NCBI GenBank assembly: GCA_013336205.1
Contig: JAAXUD010000094.1
Coordinates: 1-8,328 of the forward strand
Length of the DNA stretch: 8,328 bases
Direction of reading: 5' to 3'
From: Lentimicrobium sp.
GTDB taxonomy: Bacteria > Bacteroidota > Bacteroidia > Bacteroidales > Lentimicrobiaceae
Made by a program: the position numbers and the translations under genes. Below are positions 1 through 7,534 of this stretch, one piece after another (positions within the stretch are counted from its first letter, which is position 1; each line of letters begins with the position of its first letter). The notes under the pieces were generated by a model that ran no database searches, had not been told where the DNA came from, and was given only the letters and a program-made list of their open reading frames with translations.

Positions 1-1
1 T

Positions 2-736
2 TTGTTATTTATAATTGCACCACTTGCCGGCATCATTCTTTCGACTGATTACCAAGATGTTGTATCAGCAATAAGCGATAAAGAAGTTACACAAAGTGTT
101 TGGCTCACCATTTTTGCATCTATTACAGCAACCCTGGTTTTTGCAGCAATTTCGCTTCCTTTTTCATGGTTGCTGGCCAGAAAGAAGTTCCCGTTTAAAA
201 GACTGGTCTCCGGAATAATAGACCTTCCTGTAGTTATCCCCCATACTGCAGCCGGCATTGCCCTGCTTGGCGTTATCTCACGTGATTCGGCTGCAGGACG
301 CCTGGCAGCAAATTTTGGTATAGATTTTATAGGTCATCCTTCTGGTATTATTATCGCCATGGCTTTTGTAAGCCTGCCATTTTTCATTAATTCAGCCAGG
401 GACGGCTTCTCTTCTGTACCTGAGAAACTGGAAAAAGCAGCCCTGAACCTGGGGGCAAGCCCAGCCAGGGTTTTTCTTACAATTTCGGTCCCGCTGGCAA
501 TGCGACATATCATATCAGGATGTGTGATGATGTTTGCACGCGGAATGAGTGAATTTGGGGCTGTCGTAATTATCGCCTACCATCCTATGGTAGCGCCGGT
601 ACTGATATTCGAGCGTTTTAGCTCATTTGGGTTACAATATGCCAGACCTGTGGCAGTTATCCTGATAATACTATCCGTATTTTTCTTCCTCCTGATGAGA
701 TTACTTACCAAAGATCCCGAAAATGCTAGAAATTAA
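2..736 (+). CDS. Molybdate/tungstate ABC transporter permease (WtpB/ModB-like), 5' end cut by window edge
   Basis: Inner-membrane channel subunit of an oxyanion importer. About 244 residues are visible. The family is usually about 245-260 residues, and the first visible stretch (LFIIAPLAGIIL) reads as the end of TM1, so only some 10-20 residues are missing; the TTG at the edge is probably not the real start. Further hydrophobic segments lie near residues 34-59, 71-92, 114-131, 165-195 and 215-235. The cytoplasmic EAA loop that docks on the ATPase is at about 142-165, with the invariant Gly at 151 (AALNLGAS). The DLPVVIPH segment (74-81) and the GMSEFGAVVIIAYHP segment (181-195) are typical of the WtpB/ModB group. 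The 3' end overlaps the ATPase gene by 14 bases, which fits translational coupling. Substrate choice between molybdate and tungstate cannot be settled; sulfate is less likely given the ATPase's Mop-like tail. Confidence 0.85.
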   Translation: MLFIIAPLAGIILSTDYQDVVSAISDKEVTQSVWLTIFASITATLVFAAISLPFSWLLARKKFPFKRLVSGIIDLPVVIPHTAAGIALLGVISRDSAAGRLAANFGIDFIGHPSGIIIAMAFVSLPFFINSARDGFSSVPEKLEKAALNLGASPARVFLTISVPLAMRHIISGCVMMFARGMSEFGAVVIIAYHPMVAPVLIFERFSSFGLQYARPVAVILIILSVFFFLLMRLLTKDPENARN

Positions 737-1769
737 AAACATCAGTAAGAAATTCGGGAGGTTCAGTATTACAGATATTTGCCTTAATATTGAAAACGAA
801 GATTACTACATATTACTGGGAGCCTCAGGAGCCGGCAAATCAGTTTTACTTGAAATTATTGCCGGCCTGATTAAACCGGATTCCGGCAGCATTATCCTTA
901 ATGGAAATGACATTACCTCAATGCCTGTAGAAAAAAGAAAAACCGGGCTCATTTTTCAATCTCCGGCAATATTTCCTCATCTCACGGTTAAACAAAACAT
1001 CGCTTTTCCTTTAAAACACCCAAAAAGCAAGAGCTCACAGGTTCAGATTGAAAAATTATCGGAACAAATGAATATAAAACACCTGCTTAGTCAGAAGCCT
1101 GCTATTCTTTCCGGAGGAGAATTACAAAGGCTTGCCCTGGCCCGGGCACTTGCCGCTGAACCTGTAATGTTGTTACTCGACGAACCTTTTTCGGCTGTTG
1201 ACACGCCAATGAAAGCTGAATTACGCGGTATGCTGAGGCAACTTAATAAGCAGGGGCTTCCCATTTTACATGTTACCCATGATTTTGAAGAAGCGATTGC
1301 CCTTGCTTCAACAATGGCTATTATTGAGAATGGTGTCATTATTCAGACAGGAAGTGCCAATGATATTCTTACCAATCCTAAATCAGGCTTTGCAGCGGGC
1401 TTTACAGGGGAACACAATTTCTTTAAAGCAATAATCGAAGGCAACAATGCCAGAATCTTATCCGGACATCACGCGCCAACGCAGGAAATCAAATTGAATG
1501 ACAACTTTGAATCCGGCCCCGCCAATATCCTGATTAAGAGCAAATATGTTATTATATCGGTCGACGAGCCCAACATAAGCACAGTGAATAATCTTAAAGG
1601 AATTATCAGCAGTATCAGCCCCTCCCGCGAAGGCTTTGAAGTATGTGTAAGTGGTGAAATCGATTTGTTTGCCAGAATAACCCGCGAATCTCTCGAAAAA
1701 ATGAATCTAAAAACGGGACTACCAGCCTGGGCCTGTTTCAAGGCCTCATCGGTTGATGTTATCCGATAA
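723..1769 (+). CDS. Molybdate/tungstate ABC transporter ATP-binding protein (WtpC/ModC-like)
   Basis: Cytoplasmic ATPase that powers the neighbouring permease. All catalytic motifs are present: Walker A GASGAGKS (33-40), Q-loop Gln79, signature LSGGELQR (129-136), Walker B LLLDEP (150-155) and switch His186 (VTHD). At 348 residues it has the extended form of the ModC/WtpC group. The C-terminal part (about 290-348) is a TOBE/Mop-like domain ending in KASSVDVI, the signature of molybdate/tungstate ATPases, where this domain can bind the oxyanion and inhibit transport. The ATG at 723 lies inside the end of the permease gene, so the two are surely one operon. No Shine-Dalgarno sequence is seen, as is usual in Bacteroidota and expected for a coupled start. 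No sign of damage. Confidence 0.9.
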   Translation: MLEIKNISKKFGRFSITDICLNIENEDYYILLGASGAGKSVLLEIIAGLIKPDSGSIILNGNDITSMPVEKRKTGLIFQSPAIFPHLTVKQNIAFPLKHPKSKSSQVQIEKLSEQMNIKHLLSQKPAILSGGELQRLALARALAAEPVMLLLDEPFSAVDTPMKAELRGMLRQLNKQGLPILHVTHDFEEAIALASTMAIIENGVIIQTGSANDILTNPKSGFAAGFTGEHNFFKAIIEGNNARILSGHHAPTQEIKLNDNFESGPANILIKSKYVIISVDEPNISTVNNLKGIISSISPSREGFEVCVSGEIDLFARITRESLEKMNLKTGLPAWACFKASSVDVIR

Positions 1770-1832
1770 GACTTTCAAACCAACACACCTGTTCCTGGTA
1801 ATTGCAAGAAAAAAGAACTACCACATTTCTCT

Positions 1833-2396
1833 ATGGAAAAACTACCAATTATACCAAATCTTATAATTATCGGTGGTTCTTCACGCAATGTCGGGAAAAC
1901 CAGTTTAGCACTCAGGCTTATTGAAAAATATGCTGACAATGCAACAATTACCGGATTAAAAGTAACCAGCATGCGTCCCGGAGAAGAAAGTTATCACGGA
2001 AGTCACAACGTTCCGACTCCGGAAGATTATAGCATTGTTGAAGAAACCAACATTGAGAGTAATAAAGACACAGCGCGCATGCTGAAAGCCGGAGCGAAAA
2101 AAGTTTATTACATCGAAACGCCGGATAGTCTGCTTAAACAGGCATTGAATTCTTTAATGACAATGCACCAAAACGGCAATCCAATAGTTTGTGAATCACG
2201 CAGTCTGCGCAGTGCTGTAATCCCCGGATTATTTATCCTCCTGAAACATTATGATCCAAATCAAATCAAGCCTGGATTCAATTATTATGAAAACATGGCT
2301 GATCTTACCTTTACTATCGGACAAAATACCAGAAATTCGACTGATTTAGCGAATAAGATCCAGTGGAATGGGAAAAAGTGGCTGCTGAATCCATAA
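1833..2396 (+). CDS. P-loop nucleotide-binding protein, MobB-like (187 aa)
   Basis: Small soluble P-loop NTPase with no signal peptide. The deviant Walker A is GSSRNVGKTS (15-24), spaced G-x5-GKT as in the SIMIBI class (dethiobiotin synthetase, MobB and relatives). A KDTARMLKAGA stretch (78-88) resembles the KD-x-R-x-x-AGA region of MobB, and a likely acidic catalytic/metal residue is Glu121 in VCESRSLRS. It starts 63 bases after the transporter ATPase on the same strand, in the same reading frame but after a stop, with no other start codon between, so the ATG at 1833 is secure and co-transcription is likely. MobB binds GTP and helps in guanylation of molybdopterin; position beside a Mo/W importer supports a cofactor role, but this is inference and the family could be a distinct MobB relative. 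Confidence 0.6.
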   Translation: MEKLPIIPNLIIIGGSSRNVGKTSLALRLIEKYADNATITGLKVTSMRPGEESYHGSHNVPTPEDYSIVEETNIESNKDTARMLKAGAKKVYYIETPDSLLKQALNSLMTMHQNGNPIVCESRSLRSAVIPGLFILLKHYDPNQIKPGFNYYENMADLTFTIGQNTRNSTDLANKIQWNGKKWLLNP

Positions 2397-2424
2397 GATT
2401 GCTTCACTCTGTATATATCAGCAT

Positions 2425-4773
2425 TTAATAAAAAACCACCTCTGTTTTAGGATTAGCCAGTTTGAATTTCTCAACATTCCGGGAGGAAATCCGTGTATTG
2501 TAAATGCGGAGTAATTTTAGCGACGGCATGTTTTCCAAAGCTTTCAGATTGCTGATGCGGGTATTGTAACAATCTAATTGCTCAAGCTTTGCACAATTGG
2601 CAACCGCACTAAGTTTGGCAACCTGAGTGCCGGAAATGTCAAGAATCTTCAGATTGGCAAACCCCTCAACAACGTCAATGTCGTTTATCTGGGTATTGGA
2701 TAAGTATAGCCCAGACATATTCCTGTGTGTTGTCAGGGCTGTAAGATCGGTAACCGGCGTATCGGAACAATTAAACACCTGCAAACGGGATATCGAAGAT
2801 AATGGCATGATGTCAGCAACCGGTAACCGGGAAATATTAAGATTCTCAAGTCTTGCAAGCATTTTTACAGGCTGCAAATCAGAAATATTCCGGCTTTGAC
2901 TCAGATCAAGCAAGCGAATTGAGGTTAATTTGTGAAGTTGTTCCTGAGTAGGTATTGTGCCTATAGGTTCAATACTATTAAAGATCTCTTTCCAGGTATC
3001 TGCTAGGCCATTCCACCAATCAGTTAACTTACCCGTCTGATAAATAATGAGTGCATCCGGAATACTATCCCATAACATCGAGATAGAACCGCTGACTGCC
3101 GGAACACCTTCTGCATACAAATATTCCAGATCACTTAATTGAAGAAAAGGTTTAACACTAACGATTGCACAATTATTGATATTCAGGAAGCGCAGGTTTT
3201 TTAATCCGGCAACCGCTGACATGTCTGTGATTTTCGTAGATGATATATCAATGGATCTCAGTGTTTTAAGGGATGTAACCGGGGATAGATCCTGTATTCC
3301 ACAAAAAGAAACATTTAATGTTTGCAAATTCATCAATTCTTTAACCGGCAGTATTTCGCTGATTCCTGTTTTTGAAGCATTCAAAATCTCAAGTGACTGC
3401 ATTTTAAGCAGAGGGTTCAGATTTTTAACTACAGCATTGCCTGATACATCTATTTTTTTTAGGTAGGTTAATTCGTGAAGCTGTTCCCTTGTCGGGACTT
3501 CGTCCATAGATATAAGAGATCTGAATATTGTTTTCCATTCATCATTTAGCATCTGCCACCAGGCTGTCAGTTCTTCTGATTCATATATAACTTTTACATC
3601 CGGCCGCAATTTTATAAAATCAAGTGCTTCTTTTCGGCTGACCAGCGATTTATCGCAATAAATTGCCCTCAGGGTATTTAAACTTTGAAGCGACATGATA
3701 GAGCCTACCGGTGTATTGTCAAGATAGACATATTCCAAAGCCTTAAGCGAGGAGAGGGAAGCAATATCCGAAATGTAGGTTTTTTCAATATTCAGGCGCT
3801 GCAACTTATCGAGTTTTGCAAGTGCCGTAAGATCTGTAACAGCGGTTCCCGATAACTCAAGCAGTTCTATGTTACCAAGTACTTCTATGCCTTCAAGAGA
3901 CCTGACTGATGCCCTGTTAAGTTTTAATTCCTTTAAATTCAACAATCCGGAAACCGCACTCAGGTTTTCAATCTGAAGGCCTGAAATATCGAGTGTCTCT
4001 AGATTAATAAAATTAGCAACCGGGCCAAGATCAGTTACAAGGCATTCGGAAATATCCAGTTTACGAATGCCTGAACTGTACTGCAGCGGGCTCAGCGAAC
4101 TGACCAGACTTCCCGACACTATCAAAGTTTCAAGTTTAGAAAGATTCCTGATTGGCTCCAGTCCGGATATAGCTGTTTCTGAAATATTTAAGTGTTTCAA
4201 TAATCGGAAAGCACTTAAAGGCTCAAGATCGTACAATCCCTTGACACCTGAAATATCTATAACTTCAGAACGCAAAACCCTCCTGACTTCAGTAAAAACC
4301 AGTCCTGAACTTATCTTCAGGGTATCTGCAATATAGGTGGAATCTTCCTCATTAAAAGCAGCAGGGAATAGCAGAATAAAATCTTTGCCGATACCAGCAA
4401 CATTTTTCAATGGAATAGAATCTGCAATAACAACATTACCCGCAAAAAAACGTCTCCAGTTTAAATCAAGACTGTTCCACCAGGAAATCAATTCTTCTTC
4501 TTCACCTGATCGGGTGGTATAAATGCTTACAATTTTGAGTTCGCGTTTGGCATCATCCAGGTTTATCTCGATAAATCTGGGCTTGTTATTGTTAACCTTT
4601 TCCCCATCAATAGTAATTCCATTAAGGTTGCGGCTGGTTTTAACTTTAAAGAAAACCTCTCCCTTCTCGCTTAGTTCCTGGGTAACTTCTTCTACTGTAA
4701 ATTTAAAAGCAACTTCTTTGAAAAAAAAATCAATATCCTTTAAATAGGCCTGCACATCTTTGTTTGTTACCAC
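2425..4773 (-). CDS. Secreted leucine-rich-repeat protein, main part (frameshifted from its signal peptide)
   Basis: Main body of a large LRR protein; function unknown. The GTG at 4773 is only the first start-like codon. The frame is open back to about 4893 without an ATG, and the real N-terminus is almost certainly the signal-peptide ORF at 4830-5078 in another frame. Numbering from 4773, residues 1-90 are an alpha/beta module (see findings). Then come three cassettes, each opened by a WW-x6-W motif (W98/W99/W106, W405/W406/W413, W586/W587/W594). The second and third continue with IPT/VPT-x-EQLH and all carry 22-residue LRRs of the SDS22/internalin type (L-x-x-L-x-I-S-x-T-x-I-x-D-L-x-P/A). 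Each array ends in a cap like KVIYE (394-398), LIIYQ (575-579) or TEVVFY at the C-terminus. Such repeats usually make curved protein-binding surfaces. It converges on the P-loop gene with a 28-base gap. Confidence 0.85.
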   Translation of the reverse strand: MVTNKDVQAYLKDIDFFFKEVAFKFTVEEVTQELSEKGEVFFKVKTSRNLNGITIDGEKVNNNKPRFIEINLDDAKRELKIVSIYTTRSGEEEELISWWNSLDLNWRRFFAGNVVIADSIPLKNVAGIGKDFILLFPAAFNEEDSTYIADTLKISSGLVFTEVRRVLRSEVIDISGVKGLYDLEPLSAFRLLKHLNISETAISGLEPIRNLSKLETLIVSGSLVSSLSPLQYSSGIRKLDISECLVTDLGPVANFINLETLDISGLQIENLSAVSGLLNLKELKLNRASVRSLEGIEVLGNIELLELSGTAVTDLTALAKLDKLQRLNIEKTYISDIASLSSLKALEYVYLDNTPVGSIMSLQSLNTLRAIYCDKSLVSRKEALDFIKLRPDVKVIYESEELTAWWQMLNDEWKTIFRSLISMDEVPTREQLHELTYLKKIDVSGNAVVKNLNPLLKMQSLEILNASKTGISEILPVKELMNLQTLNVSFCGIQDLSPVTSLKTLRSIDISSTKITDMSAVAGLKNLRFLNINNCAIVSVKPFLQLSDLEYLYAEGVPAVSGSISMLWDSIPDALIIYQTGKLTDWWNGLADTWKEIFNSIEPIGTIPTQEQLHKLTSIRLLDLSQSRNISDLQPVKMLARLENLNISRLPVADIMPLSSISRLQVFNCSDTPVTDLTALTTHRNMSGLYLSNTQINDIDVVEGFANLKILDISGTQVAKLSAVANCAKLEQLDCYNTRISNLKALENMPSLKLLRIYNTRISSRNVEKFKLANPKTEVVFY

Positions 4774-4829
4774 ATCTCGTTTTTCAACCAGGTCGTCTTC
4801 GATCTGAACTTTAGAATCTTTGAAAAACT

Positions 4830-5078
4830 TCAGAAACGATTGATTAATAATAATATCTTTCTCCTTATATTCCGATTTATTACCCCAAGCGTATTAAATG
4901 TAAACTCCATAAAAGTAACCAGCTGAATAGCCTGCTTTTTATAATTTGCCAGTTCTTCGTCAGAAAAAGAGGATGAAGACGGGTTCACTGACTTCTCAGT
5001 ACCCGATTGTGCCTGCATATTGACAGCAAAGCCAACCAAAGCAATAAGGCAAACCAGGGTGCGTAGATTTTTATTCAT
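4830..5078 (-). CDS. Signal-peptide N-terminus of the LRR protein, cut off by a frameshift
   Basis: This 82-codon ORF begins with a clear Sec signal peptide (MNKNLRTLVCLIALVGFAVNMQAQ), likely cut at the AQ. A Ser-rich linker and a helix (YKKQAIQLVTFMEFTFNTLG) follow. After about residue 66 it turns into basic, unprotein-like sequence and stops at a TGA. The -1 frame continues from the same point as GGNKSEYKEKDIIINQ and on into the LRR ORF. The likely single gene is therefore 5078 to 2425, about 884 residues, broken by loss of one base near the CCCC run at 4883-4886. It starts inside the end of the upstream gene (8-base overlap sharing ATGAATAA), so translation is coupled. Alternatives are a true pseudogene, a sequencing error or, less likely, a programmed shift. 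Confidence 0.75.
   Translation of the reverse strand: MNKNLRTLVCLIALVGFAVNMQAQSGTEKSVNPSSSSFSDEELANYKKQAIQLVTFMEFTFNTLGVINRNIRRKILLLINRF
4883..4886 (-). other. Probable frameshift site in the LRR gene (GGGG run on the coding strand)
   Basis: The LRR frame has its last upstream stop (TAA) at 4894-4896 and the signal-peptide frame stops at 4830-4832, so the shift must fall between them. The only homopolymer of four in a sensible place is GGGG on the minus strand here. Five G's would give the joined reading N-T-L-G-G-N-K-S-E, whose GNK matches the same point of the paralogous module in the 193-residue neighbour. Confidence 0.6.
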
Positions 5079-5919
5079 GGTACAGGTATTTTAGAAGAAT
5101 TTCTTTATCATTCTCATTCAATTTCAGCATCGCTGAGATCAACCAACCAGCGTTGGTTCCCGGACGATTAAATTCAGAAAGTTCAAAATACCATCCTGGT
5201 ACCTGAAAAAAATGGAATTTAACATCACTCACATTTTTGAAGCTCAGATTGCCTTTTTTAAACTCATACAGAAATAAAGTCAGGTAATCAGGGTGGTAAT
5301 CACTTGCGGTATATTGTTCAACATATTCTTTCTCTTTAAAAACCCTGACCAGGTTCATAAAGTCCAGTTCGTGGCTGAGCGGATGCAAAAAACGCTGGTC
5401 ACCATTATCCTGACTATGAAAAAACTCATGAAATTTCTTAAAATACACATTGGTTATCACCCATTTATAACCCTGATTTTCCTCTTCAAGCTTTAGGTAA
5501 AGGGTAACAGGTTCCTCTTTCCCAAGGTAAACAAATATGGTTGAAACCTCTGAGAACCACTGTCCATCATGAAAATCAAGAAAAGAAGGAGAACCTGATT
5601 TCAGTACATCTTTAGTAAAACTTTCCCTTAAAGGCTCGGTAAGGGATGCATTTTTATTATCAAATAAAATATCAATATATTTTTTTCGCAGCTCAGGACT
5701 TCTGTAATCCTTGTCGCCGGGATAATATCGTTGTCCACTTATACTTTCTTCAGCATTAAAGCGACGGAAGAATTGATTTACCTGTTTGGTTTGCGCAACC
5801 AGGATACTTTCATCGCCAAGTAAAGAATTAAAAGTCTGAGCTTCAATTCCCTGACTAATAAAAAGCATCACCATACAGGTGAGCAATAACAAATATTTCA
5901 TTTTTTTTGGTTGATTCAT
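5071..5919 (-). CDS. Secreted protein of unknown function (282 aa)
   Basis: I do not recognise the family. The frame is open to a GTG at 5934, but the ATG at 5919 (MNQPKKMKYLLLL) is preferred; another ATG at 5901 would still give a signal peptide. The signal peptide runs to about GIEAQ, then the mature protein has an aromatic and charged N-terminal helix (TKQVNQFFRRF), a segment RKKYIDILFD, and strand-like stretches (STIFVYL, VTLYLKLEEE, YKWVITNVYF) that would suit an NTF2-like or cystatin-like alpha/beta fold. That fold guess rests on pattern only. The C-terminal third is helical (LISAMLKLNENDKEILLKYLYHE). Cys in the signal hydrophobic core (LLTC) sits mid-helix and is not a convincing lipobox. 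The stop overlaps the start of the LRR gene by 8 bases; upstream is a hairpin separating it from the 193-residue protein gene. Confidence 0.7.
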   Translation of the reverse strand: MNQPKKMKYLLLLTCMVMLFISQGIEAQTFNSLLGDESILVAQTKQVNQFFRRFNAEESISGQRYYPGDKDYRSPELRKKYIDILFDNKNASLTEPLRESFTKDVLKSGSPSFLDFHDGQWFSEVSTIFVYLGKEEPVTLYLKLEEENQGYKWVITNVYFKKFHEFFHSQDNGDQRFLHPLSHELDFMNLVRVFKEKEYVEQYTASDYHPDYLTLFLYEFKKGNLSFKNVSDVKFHFFQVPGWYFELSEFNRPGTNAGWLISAMLKLNENDKEILLKYLYHE

Positions 5920-5954
5920 AATAGCAGAAACCACAATACCCCGAAATTAAAATC

Positions 5955-5991
5955 AGGCTGCATTCTTAACATATAAGCAAGAATGCAGCCT
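5955..5991 (-). terminator. Intrinsic terminator after the 193-residue protein gene
   Basis: A perfect 12-base inverted repeat, GGCTGCATTCTT (5956-5967) and AAGAATGCAGCC (5979-5990), extended by one A-T pair at 5955/5991, with an 11-base loop. On the minus strand the stem is followed by GATTTTAATTT, a broken T-tract; the plus-strand side is not T-rich. It lies 24 bases past the stop of the upstream gene and 36 bases before the ATG of the next, so it probably attenuates rather than isolates the downstream pair. Confidence 0.7.
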
Positions 5992-6014
5992 TGAAATATA
6001 AACTAAAGCTATTT

Positions 6015-6596
6015 TCAGGAGCCCGGCTTTGTCTCAGTAACCCTGATATCACCCAGCATTACATCCCAAAAACCAATAATTCGTCCTGAAATCTGCGTTG
6101 TTTTGCGCTCCACATAAACAGTTACATCTTTCTTTGTAACGTCAACATAGCGCAATCCTTCGTTGGTTGTGCCTTCAAACCGCTGATAAATAGTAATTAC
6201 ACCAACATACCTGCCATCAGGCTGACGTTCCAGATCACTGATATATTGAATATTATACCATGAAATATTCACTTTATCATAATTAAGAGCCATAAGTCTC
6301 TCAAGATATTCACGTACTCCATAATAGTTAACTTCTTCCTTGTTTATTGAAGAAACGCCCATCATGGCTCCATCAGCAAAAAGCTCGAGTGTTCGTTCTA
6401 TCACCCTGTTGGCTTCTGACCAGGGAGTATCCTTGTTGCCCACTATGCTTATATATTTACTGAGGTCGCGGACTTTTTCAAGTGCCAGTGAATCTATAGC
6501 CTGCTTGCGCGATGGGCTTATCACATCCTGAGCTTTAATGCTGGTTAAGGAACACAAAATTGCGAGTGATGCCAGTAATATTTTTGACTTTATCAT
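6015..6596 (-). CDS. Secreted protein of unknown function, possible NTF2-like fold (193 aa)
   Basis: No named family recognised. A signal peptide (MIKSKILLASLAILCSLTSIKAQ) with probable cleavage around residue 22 or 23 is followed by a short helical region (30-52) and an alpha/beta domain (about 54-190). Key landmarks are GNK (53-55), the helix EANRVIERTLELF (61-73), VREYLERL (94-101), then strands VNISWYNIQYI, RYVGVITIYQRF, RYVDVT and VTVYVE. The order of helices followed by long curved strands suits an NTF2/SnoaL-like scaffold, but no active-site residues are apparent. The same order of landmarks is found in the lipoprotein encoded 4 bases upstream and in the LRR protein's N-terminus. Start ATG at 6596 is certain from the signal peptide. 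Co-transcribed with the lipoprotein gene; a terminator hairpin follows. Confidence 0.75.
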   Translation of the reverse strand: MIKSKILLASLAILCSLTSIKAQDVISPSRKQAIDSLALEKVRDLSKYISIVGNKDTPWSEANRVIERTLELFADGAMMGVSSINKEEVNYYGVREYLERLMALNYDKVNISWYNIQYISDLERQPDGRYVGVITIYQRFEGTTNEGLRYVDVTKKDVTVYVERKTTQISGRIIGFWDVMLGDIRVTETKPGS

Positions 6597-6600
6597 TTTC

Positions 6601-7287
6601 TTACTTTTTTATAAGTTCGAGTTCTTTAATTTTTCCATTGGAATCAAAAACAGCATTCAGCACCCTGTTGGGAGATTTTTTCTGATCCTTTATAAATTCC
6701 AGATATTTTCTGATCGTTGTCGGGCGGTCATAATCCTTAATCTCACCTTCGCTACTGATCAGAATCAGCACAGGTGCGTCTTCACCTGAAAAACCAGCCA
6801 AAGCTTCTCTGATTTTCAGATTGGCAGTGCTCACATCACCGGCGCTGGCAACTGCATCCAGTGAAAGGTTAATATCCCTATAGGGTCCGCCTTCCCGCAA
6901 TTCACGCTCTCTCGCCTCTTTCTCCTGCTGCAGCCTGTCTTCTTCCTTGCGTTTTTCAACAGCAGCTCTTTCAGCAGCCAACTTTTCTTCAGCTTGTACT
7001 ATAAGATCTTTGATTTCCTGGTTTTCGAGGTTTAACCGCTTAACAGAAGCCAGTTTAAACTCTTTTTCTTCCAGGGTCATTTTTCCTTCATCATTGATAA
7101 TGGCCAACAAATCTGCCTTTGCTTTGGCGGTTTTTTCTGCCAGTTCCTGTTCAGCCTTCTTCTTGGCTAACTTTTTCTGACTATTACATGAACTCAGACC
7201 CGAGCCAAGTGTCACCACAAGCAGCATCATTACTGCAAATTTAAGCCTGCGTTGGATACAGGATGTTTTAAGTGAATAATTTTCCAT
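6601..7287 (-). CDS. Lipoprotein with long charged helix (228 aa), function unknown
   Basis: Lipoprotein signal peptide with a basic N-region, hydrophobic core (FAVMMLLVVTLGSG) and lipobox LSSC, lipidated Cys34. Residues 37-132 are Lys/Glu/Ala-rich and very probably a coiled coil or long single helix, low in complexity (KKLAKKKAEQELAEKTAKAK). The C-terminal domain (about 138-228) is compact: VSTANLKIREALAGF, VLILISSEG, KDYDRPTTIRKYLEFI and GKIKELELIKK. Its layout matches the first half of the domain in the 193-residue protein just downstream. The acid residues right after Cys34 that mark surface-exported Bacteroidota lipoproteins are absent (CNSQKK), so a periplasmic-facing anchor is more likely. 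First gene of the exported-protein run; a possible promoter box lies 118 bases upstream. An internal Met20 start would lose the basic N-region, so 7287 is preferred. Confidence 0.75.
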   Translation of the reverse strand: MENYSLKTSCIQRRLKFAVMMLLVVTLGSGLSSCNSQKKLAKKKAEQELAEKTAKAKADLLAIINDEGKMTLEEKEFKLASVKRLNLENQEIKDLIVQAEEKLAAERAAVEKRKEEDRLQQEKEARERELREGGPYRDINLSLDAVASAGDVSTANLKIREALAGFSGEDAPVLILISSEGEIKDYDRPTTIRKYLEFIKDQKKSPNRVLNAVFDSNGKIKELELIKK

Positions 7288-7404
7288 CTTTCTTTGAGGT
7301 TATTTTAATTTAATATAACAGCGTTTTCAATCAAAAAGTGTGCAAATAAAAATAAATCATCCGGTTACACTGCATACGCCAATGTATTACGAACACAAAT
7401 CATA

Positions 7405-7412
7405 CAAATATA
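7405..7412 (-). promoter_or_regulatory. Possible -7 promoter box for the exported-protein operon
   Basis: TATATTTG on the minus strand fits the Bacteroidota -7 consensus TAnnTTTG and is the only such match between the lipoprotein gene and the tRNA-Leu terminator. A TTTG at the usual distance upstream is not found, so support is partial. It would give a leader of roughly 110 bases. The rest of the 247-base gap (7288-7534) shows no gene, RNA or strong repeat. Confidence 0.35.
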
Positions 7413-7534
7413 GAGAAATTTCACCTTGACCGGCAGCTGGCATACGCAGAGTTCTTAACATAACAATGTGAAAATCTTTTTTTTGAAAATCGCTCTAAAC
7501 CAGAAAGTTGCATGGGAGCACGGAATTTGCAGGC

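Noticed and set aside
2382..2422. TGCTGA/TCAGCA inverted repeat in the convergent gap as a bidirectional terminator.
   Set aside because: The 6-base stem is AT-neutral with a loop of about 28 bases, too weak to support a call.
4878..4890. Programmed -1 frameshifting at the G-run of the LRR gene.
   Set aside because: The zero-frame codons CTT GGG GTA do not form an X XXY YYZ slippery heptamer, and I see no strong stem just downstream. A mutation or sequence error is simpler.
5993..6000. TATATTTC on the minus strand as a promoter for the 282-residue protein gene.
   Set aside because: It misses the last base of the -7 consensus, lacks a TTTG upstream, and would start transcription inside the terminator stem.
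7372..7447. Direct repeat GCATACGC at 7372-7379 and 7440-7447.
   Set aside because: Only 8 bases, with no matching flanks; within chance expectation for a gap of this size.
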